Position numbers and translations under genes: made by a program | Assembly: GCF_000317535.1 (NCBI RefSeq) | Contig: NC_019757.1 | Coordinates: forward strand, 3,426,501 to 3,490,500 | Length of the DNA stretch: 64,000 nucleotides | Source of the DNA: Cylindrospermum stagnale PCC 7417 | GTDB taxonomy: Bacteria; Cyanobacteriota; Cyanobacteriia; Cyanobacteriales; Nostocaceae | Reading direction: 5' to 3' | The notes under the pieces: model-generated | The model's input: the letters and a program-made list of their open reading frames with translations, nothing else | Database searches by the model: none | Told to the model about the DNA's origin: nothing | Shown here: positions 47,525-55,094 of the stretch, one piece after another | Position numbering within the stretch: the stretch's first letter is position 1 | How the letters are laid out: every line of letters begins with the position of its first letter

Positions 47525-47531
47525 TCAAATA

Positions 47532-47581
47532 GGGAGGCGTTAGGAAATGACGTTTTTGTTAAGCAATTCCTAGCGCCTCCC
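47532..47581 (+). terminator. hairpin after ocp
   Basis: GGGAGGCGTTAGGAA pairs with TTCCTAGCGCCTCCC (15 bp, one G-U) around a 20-nt loop, 7 bp after the stop. No T-run follows. Confidence 0.65.
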
Positions 47582-47637
47582 AATTATTGAAAAGTGCCGT
47601 GTCTAGAACGAGCTACACCTACCGAATTAAGAATTCT

Positions 47638-48255
47638 CTATGCACCAGCTTGAAAAATCTGGTTAGCAGTCAGGTTTAAGTCTGGGAAAGTTGGTGATAC
47701 TATCCGGTCAGTTCCTCTAAATTGACTAACTCGATATTCCCCGTTTACTAACTCATAGATCGAAATGGTTGGTTGTTTTGGGTCGCCTATGTAGGGAGTT
47801 CCGCCCAAAGCTAAGTAATCAACTATCCAGTACTCAGGGATGCCAATCTCTACATAATCTTTAACCTTAGTTAAGTAATCAACCCGCCAGTTGGTGCTGA
47901 CAACTTCAATAACTAACGGTATTGATGCACCCTGAGTAACTGTAGATTCTTTTTTCCATAACGGCTCATTTGTTAAATTAGAGCGATCCAGCACTAAAAC
48001 ATCTGGTGAATAACCTGATTCGTTTTCAAGCGGTTTAACCAGTACAGTTTTAGGAATACGGTAGGGTAAATTTAAGCGAAGATATTCAGCCGTGATTCTC
48101 TCAGCCAAAAAACTAGTAATATCTTCATGATCTCCTAACGGTTGTGCCATCTCAAAAATCACTCCGTTGTGTAATTCATACCGCTTTCCTTCTGGCTTCC
48201 ATTCCACAAACTCTTCAAACGTTACTGGTTTAGTTTTGGGTAGCGATTGAATCAT
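47638..48255 (-). CDS. Uma2 family endonuclease-like protein (DUF820)
   Basis: A 205-aa protein. VTFEEFVEWKPEGKRYELHNGVIFEM, GYSPDVLVLDRSNL and IPLVIEVVSTNWRVDY are the hallmark blocks, with the D and E of a PD-(D/E)xK fold (D in SPD, E in IEVVS). The family is greatly expanded in cyanobacteria and its substrate is unknown. GGGAGGTAAAGT directly before the ATG is a strong ribosome-binding site. Confidence 0.9.
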   Translation of the reverse strand: MIQSLPKTKPVTFEEFVEWKPEGKRYELHNGVIFEMAQPLGDHEDITSFLAERITAEYLRLNLPYRIPKTVLVKPLENESGYSPDVLVLDRSNLTNEPLWKKESTVTQGASIPLVIEVVSTNWRVDYLTKVKDYVEIGIPEYWIVDYLALGGTPYIGDPKQPTISIYELVNGEYRVSQFRGTDRIVSPTFPDLNLTANQIFQAGA

Positions 48256-48379
48256 ACTTTACCTCCCTCTGTTGATGGTGTTGCGAGGTATCACTAACAA
48301 TAATCATAGCTTTTTTTAATGTGTACCTCACCCGATAGGGAAAAGCTATAATAAGATATCGAAGCCACAAAATCAACCA

Positions 48380-48823
48380 ATGACTGCAATCATTGACATA
48401 AAAACTTTATATGAATCCAACTACCTGCAATGGTTAGAGGAGACTATTAAATGTCTCAAAAATCGCCAATTGGCAGATATTGACTGTGAAAATTTAATAG
48501 ACGAATTGGAAGATTTGGCTAAAAACGAAAAAAGGCGAGTAAGAAGTCTGTTGGAACAGATTATTAGACATTTATTGCTTTATCAATATTGGGGTTTAGA
48601 AAAGCCAAGAAATGCTAATCATTGGGCAGCAGAAATTACCAGTTTTCGTAATCAACTAAATGAAGATTTAACTGCCAATTTACGCAACCATCTAGAGGAA
48701 AATTTCAGGATTATTTATAGTTATGCATTAGATTATGTTAAAGCTAAAACAACGCTAACTAATTTACCTGAAGTATGTCCTTATACCTTAGAGCAAATTT
48801 TAGATAAGAATTGGTTGCCTTAA
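48380..48823 (+). CDS. DUF29 domain-containing protein
   Basis: A 147-aa helical protein: YESNYLQWLEETIKCLKNRQLADIDCENLIDELEDLAKNEKRRVRSLLEQIIRHLLLYQYW is the DUF29 core, ending with LPEVCPYTLEQILDKNWLP. Function unknown; a second DUF29 gene lies at 57857-58321. Confidence 0.9.
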   Translation: MTAIIDIKTLYESNYLQWLEETIKCLKNRQLADIDCENLIDELEDLAKNEKRRVRSLLEQIIRHLLLYQYWGLEKPRNANHWAAEITSFRNQLNEDLTANLRNHLEENFRIIYSYALDYVKAKTTLTNLPEVCPYTLEQILDKNWLP

Positions 48824-48916
48824 TCTTAAACTTTAATTAGTTACGACTTTGAGTGAAATATATTCATAATCATCTGTAGTATATTTTTGAATAGCCTACC
48901 CAGATGTTTTCGAAAA

Positions 48917-49192
48917 CTACGCAACTTGCTCAACAACCTGAACAGGAAGTTTATTATAATTGTCCTTAAATAAGCAATTAGAATTCAATAAATATTGAAA
49001 GCCATGAACGGATAAACCTTCTGGAAATAGATCGTTTAGATGATCTTCCAAATCTGAATCTGGAAAAAAGCTTTGTCCTGAAGGTAATAGTACAGAATAG
49101 TCCTTAACTAACTCTATCTGCTGTCCTACTTGTAAAATTTTTCTACGATCTGCCGAGTAAAATATTGCATAATTTACCGCACTAATTTTCAA
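48917..49192 (-). CDS. hypothetical protein (91 aa)
   Basis: 91 residues with a TTG start and no in-frame ATG upstream. Pattern SADRRKILQVGQQIELVKDYSVLLPSG and DLEDHLNDLFPEGLSVHGFQYLLNSN looks protein-like but no family is recognised. It may be a short intact gene or a fragment that lost its start. Confidence 0.45.
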   Translation of the reverse strand: MKISAVNYAIFYSADRRKILQVGQQIELVKDYSVLLPSGQSFFPDSDLEDHLNDLFPEGLSVHGFQYLLNSNCLFKDNYNKLPVQVVEQVA

Positions 49193-49264
49193 TTACAAAA
49201 TCACTAAGATATTATAAAGTAAAGTGATTTTAAATTTATTAGTATAAATACTGTAATTACCGCC

Positions 49265-50134
49265 TTATTCTCCATCTGTGACAGACCAACCCAAACTCGT
49301 TGGCTGTTGATAAACCCGCTTCAAAGTATTCACATCTCTAATAGAAATAGACGGCGGTTTGCGAACTTGGGAAAAATAAAGCGCATCAGTTTGTAACTGA
49401 CTATGACCCCAAATTCCCAAAGCGTGACCTAGTTCATGACGGGTTGCTGCTAATAAATATTCACCTGTTTGACTAGGACTTAACAGAATAGTAAACCGGT
49501 GATTTAAAAGATTATTATTAATGTAGACTTCGTAAGTAGTTTGAGCAGAACGCGCACGAGGGATTTTACCATCGGGCGAAAACTGAAGCGGTGGCGCTTT
49601 TTGGACAATTGTAATATCAGCAACTTCCGGCTGTTTAACTATTACTAAAGGTAAATAAACATTCCACTCCTGAACCGCTTGCAAAACGCTGTTAACCCAT
49701 GCTTGGGATTGTTTCTCGTTAACAGCTTTTGGTGCTTCTACCTTAACCCTCAAGGGAAACTGCGACCAAACTAAATAACCAACTGGGGTGGATGTAACTT
49801 GAGAAAAGTAATCACCACTATTAGTTTTATCTTGCCACTGTGCCAATGTGGGCGGTAGGGGATGAAGTTTTTGTTGAGATGCAATATTAACTGACCTCTC
49901 CCCTAACCCCTCCCCTAGGAGGGGAGGGGAAACAAAAGCCCCCTTCCCTAGTAGGGAAGGGGGTTGGGGGTTAGGTCTCTCTGGTGCAGAATTTGTCAAA
50001 ATGCCAGTGGCTTGGAGATTAGTAAAAATAACTAACAGCCCTGTGCCTATAAATAAGACCAAGGCTGCTAACAACCGCTGTAAAAATAGATTTTTTTGGG
50101 TGTTAGATTTCGGGTGTTGGGTGATTTTCCCCAT
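49265..50134 (-). CDS. matrixin-like zinc metalloprotease with repeat insertion
   Basis: 289 aa. An N-terminal membrane helix (about 20-40) precedes a secreted zincin domain. Zinc-site HELGH (233-237) is followed by ALGIWGH, placing the third His at 244, one residue later than the classic HExxHxxGxxH. Residues about 51-81 (PNPQPPSLLGKGAF ... PLLGEGLGERS) are encoded by a palindromic repeat inserted in frame between anchor and protease domain. Substrate unknown. It ends close to AT-rich DNA and lies 19 bp downstream of secG. Confidence 0.85.
   Translation of the reverse strand: MGKITQHPKSNTQKNLFLQRLLAALVLFIGTGLLVIFTNLQATGILTNSAPERPNPQPPSLLGKGAFVSPPLLGEGLGERSVNIASQQKLHPLPPTLAQWQDKTNSGDYFSQVTSTPVGYLVWSQFPLRVKVEAPKAVNEKQSQAWVNSVLQAVQEWNVYLPLVIVKQPEVADITIVQKAPPLQFSPDGKIPRARSAQTTYEVYINNNLLNHRFTILLSPSQTGEYLLAATRHELGHALGIWGHSQLQTDALYFSQVRKPPSISIRDVNTLKRVYQQPTSLGWSVTDGE
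49892..49983. repeat. palindromic element inside the protease gene
   Basis: Two adjacent hairpins: CCCCTCCCCT/AGGGGAGGGG (49907-49929) and CCCCCTTCCCT/AGGGAAGGGGG (49939-49963). They are enclosed by CCTAACCCC/GGGGTTAGG (49902, 49967). The structure lies entirely in the coding frame. Confidence 0.85.
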
Positions 50135-50153
50135 GTCCCTATCTCCCTATTGC

Positions 50154-50387
50154 CTATTTAGGCAACCAACCGGCACTTAAAACCACTGTTAAACCGAGAA
50201 AAATCACTACTAATGCCCAAGTAACTCGGTTTAGTGTATTTTCTGCACTCTTGGTGCTGCTAAACAACTGGGCTTGTCCGCCAATTGAGCCAATACCATC
50301 ACCTTTGGGGCTATGGAGTAATACTAGGATGATCAGACCAAGGGCAGAAAATGCCCAAATACCTTGCACGATGGAACTAACTGTCAT
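50154..50387 (-). CDS. secG: protein translocase subunit SecG
   Basis: 77 aa with two membrane helices (about 4-23 and 55-73) separated by the conserved loop LLHSPKGDGIGSIGGQAQLFSSTKSAENTLNRVTW. It assists SecYE during protein export. It lies 70 bp downstream of gpmI on the same strand, the usual cyanobacterial pairing. Confidence 0.93.
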   Translation of the reverse strand: MTVSSIVQGIWAFSALGLIILVLLHSPKGDGIGSIGGQAQLFSSTKSAENTLNRVTWALVVIFLGLTVVLSAGWLPK

Positions 50388-50457
50388 AAGAATTTATAAG
50401 AAGTGGAGTGAGAAAACAGCTAACACTTAAAGGTTAACTGTTTTCTCTGAATCTATT

Positions 50458-52056
50458 CTACAGCCCTACTTGCGCGGGTGTACGAGTGCGTTGCAAGTCA
50501 TATTCTGCAACTTTTAATAGCGATCGCCCCGTCATTTCTGGTGGCTGAGGCAACTGTAAAATCTCTAGAAGCGTGGGGGCAATGTCGGCCAGCTTGCCAT
50601 CGTTTCGCAGTTCGACATTTGTACCATATCCGGGGATTTTGACTTTCTCACCTTCTACCAGGATGAAGGGCACTGGGTTGGTAGTATGTGCTGTCCAGGG
50701 ATTACCTTCATCATCTAGCATATACTCAGCGTTGCCGTGGTCAGCAGTAATAATTGTTGTCCCACCGGCTTTGCCTATAGTATCAATCAGGCGACCCAAA
50801 CAGCGATCTACCGTTTCAATGGCTGTAACTGTCGCTGGTATTTGTCCAGTATGCCCTACCATGTCTGGGTTGGCATAGTTCATCACCACTAGGGAGTAGA
50901 TGCCCTTTTGAATAGCAGCGATCGCCACATCTGTGACAGCAGCAGCAGACATCGCTGGTTCTTTGTCGTAAGTCGCTACCATTGGACTGCTGACTAGTTC
51001 CCGGTCTTCTCCAGCAAAAGGTTCTTCCAAACCTCCATTAAAGAAGTAGGTAACATGGGCGTATTTCTCTGTTTCGGCGGTACGAAACTGTTTTAGTCCA
51101 TGATTGGCGATGATTTCCCCCAGAATGTTACTCAAATTCTGCGGCGCAAAAGCTACAGACACTGGTAACTCTGGATCGTATTGAGTAAAGGTGACAAAGG
51201 ACAGTGGGGTGATTTGCTGTCTTCCAAAACCGTTAAACTTGGGACTGACAAGAGCTTGAGTCAGTTGTCTAGAGCGGTCGGGGCGGAAATTGAAGAATAT
51301 GACCCCATCCCCTGGTTCAATAGCGCCGGGGGCAATTCGTACTGGTAGAACGAACTCGTCGGTCACCCCTTCGGCGTAAGATGCTTGCAAGACTTCCACC
51401 GCCGTGAGTCCATTACCTGCACCATCTTGTGTCATTACATCGTAGGCACGTTGGACTCGATCCCAACGGCGATCGCGATCCATTGCGTAATAGCGGCCGC
51501 TGATGGTGGCTATTTGCCCAACCCCGTTGCGGTCTATGTAGTCTTGTAGTTGACCGATGGCTTTTTTGCCCTCAGAGGGGGCAGTGTCGCGACCATCGGT
51601 AATGGCGTGGATACAAACTTGTGAAAGTTGCTGATCCTTGGCTAAGTCAAGTAGTCCAAATAGATGGGTAATGTGGGAATGTACCCCTCCCTCAGAACAA
51701 AGCCCTACTAAATGCAACTTGCCATGGCGATCGCGAACTTCCTGGCAAATTTTGACAAGTGCTGGGTTTGAGGCAATAGAACCGTCTTCTACTGCATCGG
51801 AAATGCGTACCAGTTCTTGGGGTACCACACGCCCAGCGCCAATATTCAAATGACCAACTTCCGAGTTGCCCATTTGACCTTCTGGCAACCCTACGGCTTT
51901 TCCTGATGTGCAGATGAGGGTGTGCGGATAAGCTGCCCATAAACTTTCCACGATTGGAGTTTTGGCAGCGACAATGGCGTTTCCTCGCGTCTCCTCACAG
52001 TAGCCCCATCCATCTAAAATGACTAGCACCACAGGAGCAACAGGTGCTTTGGTCAT
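50458..52056 (-). CDS. gpmI: 2,3-bisphosphoglycerate-independent phosphoglycerate mutase
   Basis: 532 aa from Met at 52056; residues added by the longer frame to 52110 are not family-like. It is an alkaline-phosphatase superfamily enzyme: VVLVILDGWGYCEE supplies the first metal Asp, QMGNSEVGHLNIGAGR the phospho-serine, DGRDTAPSEG and TADHGNAEYM the remaining metal ligands. It interconverts 3- and 2-phosphoglycerate in lower glycolysis. Probably cotranscribed with secG. Confidence 0.96.
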   Translation of the reverse strand: MTKAPVAPVVLVILDGWGYCEETRGNAIVAAKTPIVESLWAAYPHTLICTSGKAVGLPEGQMGNSEVGHLNIGAGRVVPQELVRISDAVEDGSIASNPALVKICQEVRDRHGKLHLVGLCSEGGVHSHITHLFGLLDLAKDQQLSQVCIHAITDGRDTAPSEGKKAIGQLQDYIDRNGVGQIATISGRYYAMDRDRRWDRVQRAYDVMTQDGAGNGLTAVEVLQASYAEGVTDEFVLPVRIAPGAIEPGDGVIFFNFRPDRSRQLTQALVSPKFNGFGRQQITPLSFVTFTQYDPELPVSVAFAPQNLSNILGEIIANHGLKQFRTAETEKYAHVTYFFNGGLEEPFAGEDRELVSSPMVATYDKEPAMSAAAVTDVAIAAIQKGIYSLVVMNYANPDMVGHTGQIPATVTAIETVDRCLGRLIDTIGKAGGTTIITADHGNAEYMLDDEGNPWTAHTTNPVPFILVEGEKVKIPGYGTNVELRNDGKLADIAPTLLEILQLPQPPEMTGRSLLKVAEYDLQRTRTPAQVGL

Positions 52057-52277
52057 AGTAAAATTGCCCTTTACTTTTTGTAATAACCGCATGATACCAC
52101 TGCTCATCACCGCTGCAAGTGAATTTATGCTGATTAACTTCTTTTATTAATGACTTGCAGTTGTTTAGATATCTTTAAAATATCGCTAACTTTTGCGAGT
52201 TTTATGCAATAGTCGGCAATTAGTGATTACTTTGGTAGTAGCGCTTGAGTGCTACTACCAAGCCCTTACCCAGTCCT

Positions 52278-53972
52278 TCATTTACCTTTCGTAGTAGATT
52301 TAGCAGCTTTTGCCGCTTTTTTAGCAGCTTTTTCCGCCGCTATCGCCGCTAACTTTGCCTGTTCTTTTTCTTCGGCAATTTTCTGGAGATAGTAATGATA
52401 GTCTCCTAAGTAAACTCGGAATTCACCATCACGAATTTCCACGATTTTATTAGCTACTTGAGAGATAAAATAGCGGTCGTGGGAAACCACAATTGCCGTG
52501 CCATCATAGTTTTGTAGAGCTTCTTCCAACATTTCTTTAGCTGGAATATCTAAGTGATTGGTCGGCTCATCGAGAATTAGTAAATTCGCTGGGCGCAAGA
52601 GCATTTTTGCTAATGCCAGACGCGCTTTTTCTCCCCCACTCAATGCCGCAACTTGCTTAAATACAGTGTCACCAGCAAACAAAAAGCGTCCCAAGAGTGT
52701 GCGGACTTCTTCATTTTTCCAGTCGGGAACTTCATCATGGATAGTTTCCATGACAGTTTTCTTCAAGTCCAAAGCTTCCGCTTGATTTTGTTCAAAGTAA
52801 CCGGGGATGACGTTGTGATCACCTAATTGAACGCTGCCTTCTGTGGGTGGTTCCATACCCATGATCACGCGCAACAGCGTAGATTTGCCGGCACCGTTGG
52901 GTCCTAAGAAAGCAATGCGATCGCCTCTTTCAATCAGGAGATTTGTTGCCAAAAACAGGATTTTATCATCATAGATATGGGTTAAATCCTTAATCTCCAC
53001 CACTTCCCGGCCGCTGCGGGGTGCGGGAGGAAAGCGGAAGTGCAGGGTTCTCACACCCGCAATCGGTGCTTCAATGCGCTCAATTTTATCTAGTTGCTTT
53101 TCCCGGCTTTTCGCTTGGGTGCTGCGGGTAGCACTGGCGCGGAACCTATCTACAAAGGTTTGCTGTTTTTCTAGTTCTTTCTGCTGGCGTTCGTAGGCGC
53201 TTAGTTGTGCTGATTGATTTTCGGCTTTTTGTTGTAGGTATGCTGAGTAATTGCCGAGGTAACAAGCGGAAACGCCGCGTTCAGTTTCGACAATTTGGTT
53301 GCAGAGGCGGTCAAGGAACTCTCGGTCATGGGAAACTATCACCATTGGGGTAATTAGCCCTCTGAGGTAATTTTCCAGCCACTCAATGGTTTCTAAGTCT
53401 AGATGGTTTGTCGGTTCGTCCAGCAGCAATAAATCAGGTTTTTGCAGAAGTATCTTACCCAAACTCATCCGCATCTGCCAACCGCCGCTAAAAGCACTGA
53501 CGAGGCGATCGCCATCTTCTAACTGAAAACCCATTTCTGGTAAAATTTTCCCAATGCGTGAGTCTAAGTTGTAGCCGTCTAAAGCTTCAAACTGCCGCTG
53601 TAATCGGTCTAACTTGTGGATTAGTTCATCCAGTTCTTCTGGATTAGCAGCTTCCATCTGTTGTGGTATATGAGCTAAAGCCATCTGGACTTCGTTGGCT
53701 TCTTTGAAAACAGTCCAAAATTCTTCTCTCACCGTGCGGGTGGGGTCAACCTCAAACTCTTGGTTGAGGTAAGCTATATGTAGGCTAGAAGGGCGAATGA
53801 TTTCGCCAGCGGTGGGTTCCATTTCCCCAGAGATGATTTTCAGTTGGGTGGATTTCCCCGCACCGTTAACGCCGACTAAGCCGATGCGATCGCCTGGCTT
53901 AACTTCCCAATTGATATCTTTAAGAACTTCGCCTGTAGGATAAATTTTACTTATATGTTCTAGTCTTAGCAT
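52278..53972 (-). CDS. ABC-F family ATPase
   Basis: A 564-aa protein with two nucleotide-binding domains and no membrane segment. Walker A GVNGAGKST and GPNGAGKST, signatures FSGGWQMR and LSGGEKAR, Walker B LLLLDEPTNHLD and LLILDEPTNHLD. The linker (about 240-310) is charged and coiled, as in ABC-F translation factors, and the C-terminus is Lys/Ala-rich (KAAKKAAKAAKSTTKGK). It probably acts at the ribosome. The subfamily (Uup- or YdiF-like) is not decided. Confidence 0.9.
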   Translation of the reverse strand: MLRLEHISKIYPTGEVLKDINWEVKPGDRIGLVGVNGAGKSTQLKIISGEMEPTAGEIIRPSSLHIAYLNQEFEVDPTRTVREEFWTVFKEANEVQMALAHIPQQMEAANPEELDELIHKLDRLQRQFEALDGYNLDSRIGKILPEMGFQLEDGDRLVSAFSGGWQMRMSLGKILLQKPDLLLLDEPTNHLDLETIEWLENYLRGLITPMVIVSHDREFLDRLCNQIVETERGVSACYLGNYSAYLQQKAENQSAQLSAYERQQKELEKQQTFVDRFRASATRSTQAKSREKQLDKIERIEAPIAGVRTLHFRFPPAPRSGREVVEIKDLTHIYDDKILFLATNLLIERGDRIAFLGPNGAGKSTLLRVIMGMEPPTEGSVQLGDHNVIPGYFEQNQAEALDLKKTVMETIHDEVPDWKNEEVRTLLGRFLFAGDTVFKQVAALSGGEKARLALAKMLLRPANLLILDEPTNHLDIPAKEMLEEALQNYDGTAIVVSHDRYFISQVANKIVEIRDGEFRVYLGDYHYYLQKIAEEKEQAKLAAIAAEKAAKKAAKAAKSTTKGK

Positions 53973-54178
53973 GAAGTATGTCTCAGGTAGGGGATAAGTT
54001 GGGGAGGAGTGCTAACGCTTTGTCCAAATCTTAACAAAATTTAACTACAAATACTCCCTCGATTATTTCACAGAAGTAATTAGGCATAAATCTTGCTAAC
54101 TCCCTCTCAAGAGAGATTTTCTGCCACTTCCCTCACTTCTTCCACACTCAAATCTAACTCCTCAGCAACTTATTCCCT

Positions 54179-54979
54179 TTAACTATCACCTGGAAGACTA
54201 GGAAGCTGCTGTTGTGCTACCTGCCTCACTTCTTCAACATTTAAACTTAATGCTGTAGCTACCTGTTCCACACTTAAACCTGCTGCCAGCATATAGGGAA
54301 CTGCTATTAGTTTTCCTTCCCGCTTACCTTCTTCCAAGGTTTCCTGATAAACTCGCGTTTGCTTAAACTCACTTAATCCAAACATTGCTTCTACCTCTTG
54401 TCTGCTCATTGTGGGAAACTTGTAAAACAAGATAGTCTCTATCAATTGTAATATTTGCTGCTGTAATTGAAAGTTCAACTCTTGTCTTGTTCTATCTATC
54501 AACTCTCTGGCTTGGGAAATTGCTATATCTTCATCGGCAGCTACTAATTTAATAGTAGCAATGCCAAGAGTTAAAGATGCAGATTCACCTAATTCATCTA
54601 GATAAATACGTCTGACTCGCTTACTGCTAAAGAATTCTCGATAATGTTTGATGTTTCCTGTATCTATACTCCGGTTTGGGTATAGAATCACAGCACCCCA
54701 ATCATTTTCCGGTTTATTTTGGCGTAGATAAAGGCAGATTTCTGTAAACAGACGTGAGTAAATTTCCCCATCCGGTTGAAACTGTACTTCTAAAAAGTAA
54801 ATAGGGTTATCTTTTGTCTGTGTAGGAAGAAAAACACCATCAATTCTCAAAGCTGTTTGTTTAACTTCAACTGATGAAAATTGATAAACACTAGCTGTTT
54901 CTGGAGAATTACCAATAAGTTCAAAAAAGATGCTGGGTAATTCTTGAAATAATCGATAAAATATGCTGTCGGTTTTCAC
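54179..54979 (-). CDS. Rpn/DUF2887 family PD-(D/E)xK protein, C-terminus truncated
   Basis: 266 aa, GTG start. DSIFYRLFQELPSIFFELIG, ALRIDGVFLPTQ and IYFLEVQFQPDGEIYSRLFTEI give the D...ExQ nuclease triad of this recombination-promoting nuclease family. The C-terminal repeat LSVEQVATALSLNVEEVRQVAQ is followed by a stop. After the stop and a second in-frame TAA, the same frame continues with VAEELDLSVEEVREVAENLS to a TGA at 54107. A former extra helical repeat therefore seems to have been cut off by mutation. The nuclease part is complete. Confidence 0.82.
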   Translation of the reverse strand: MKTDSIFYRLFQELPSIFFELIGNSPETASVYQFSSVEVKQTALRIDGVFLPTQTKDNPIYFLEVQFQPDGEIYSRLFTEICLYLRQNKPENDWGAVILYPNRSIDTGNIKHYREFFSSKRVRRIYLDELGESASLTLGIATIKLVAADEDIAISQARELIDRTRQELNFQLQQQILQLIETILFYKFPTMSRQEVEAMFGLSEFKQTRVYQETLEEGKREGKLIAVPYMLAAGLSVEQVATALSLNVEEVRQVAQQQLPSLPGDS

Positions 54980-55094
54980 TTTTTTAAAAGGAACAGAACG
55001 CGGGGTCTTTTGAGTAATTTCTCACGAAGATTGTAGGGTTTGTTAGCGACAGCGTAACGCACTATATATTTATATTATTAAAAAAGATTATATT

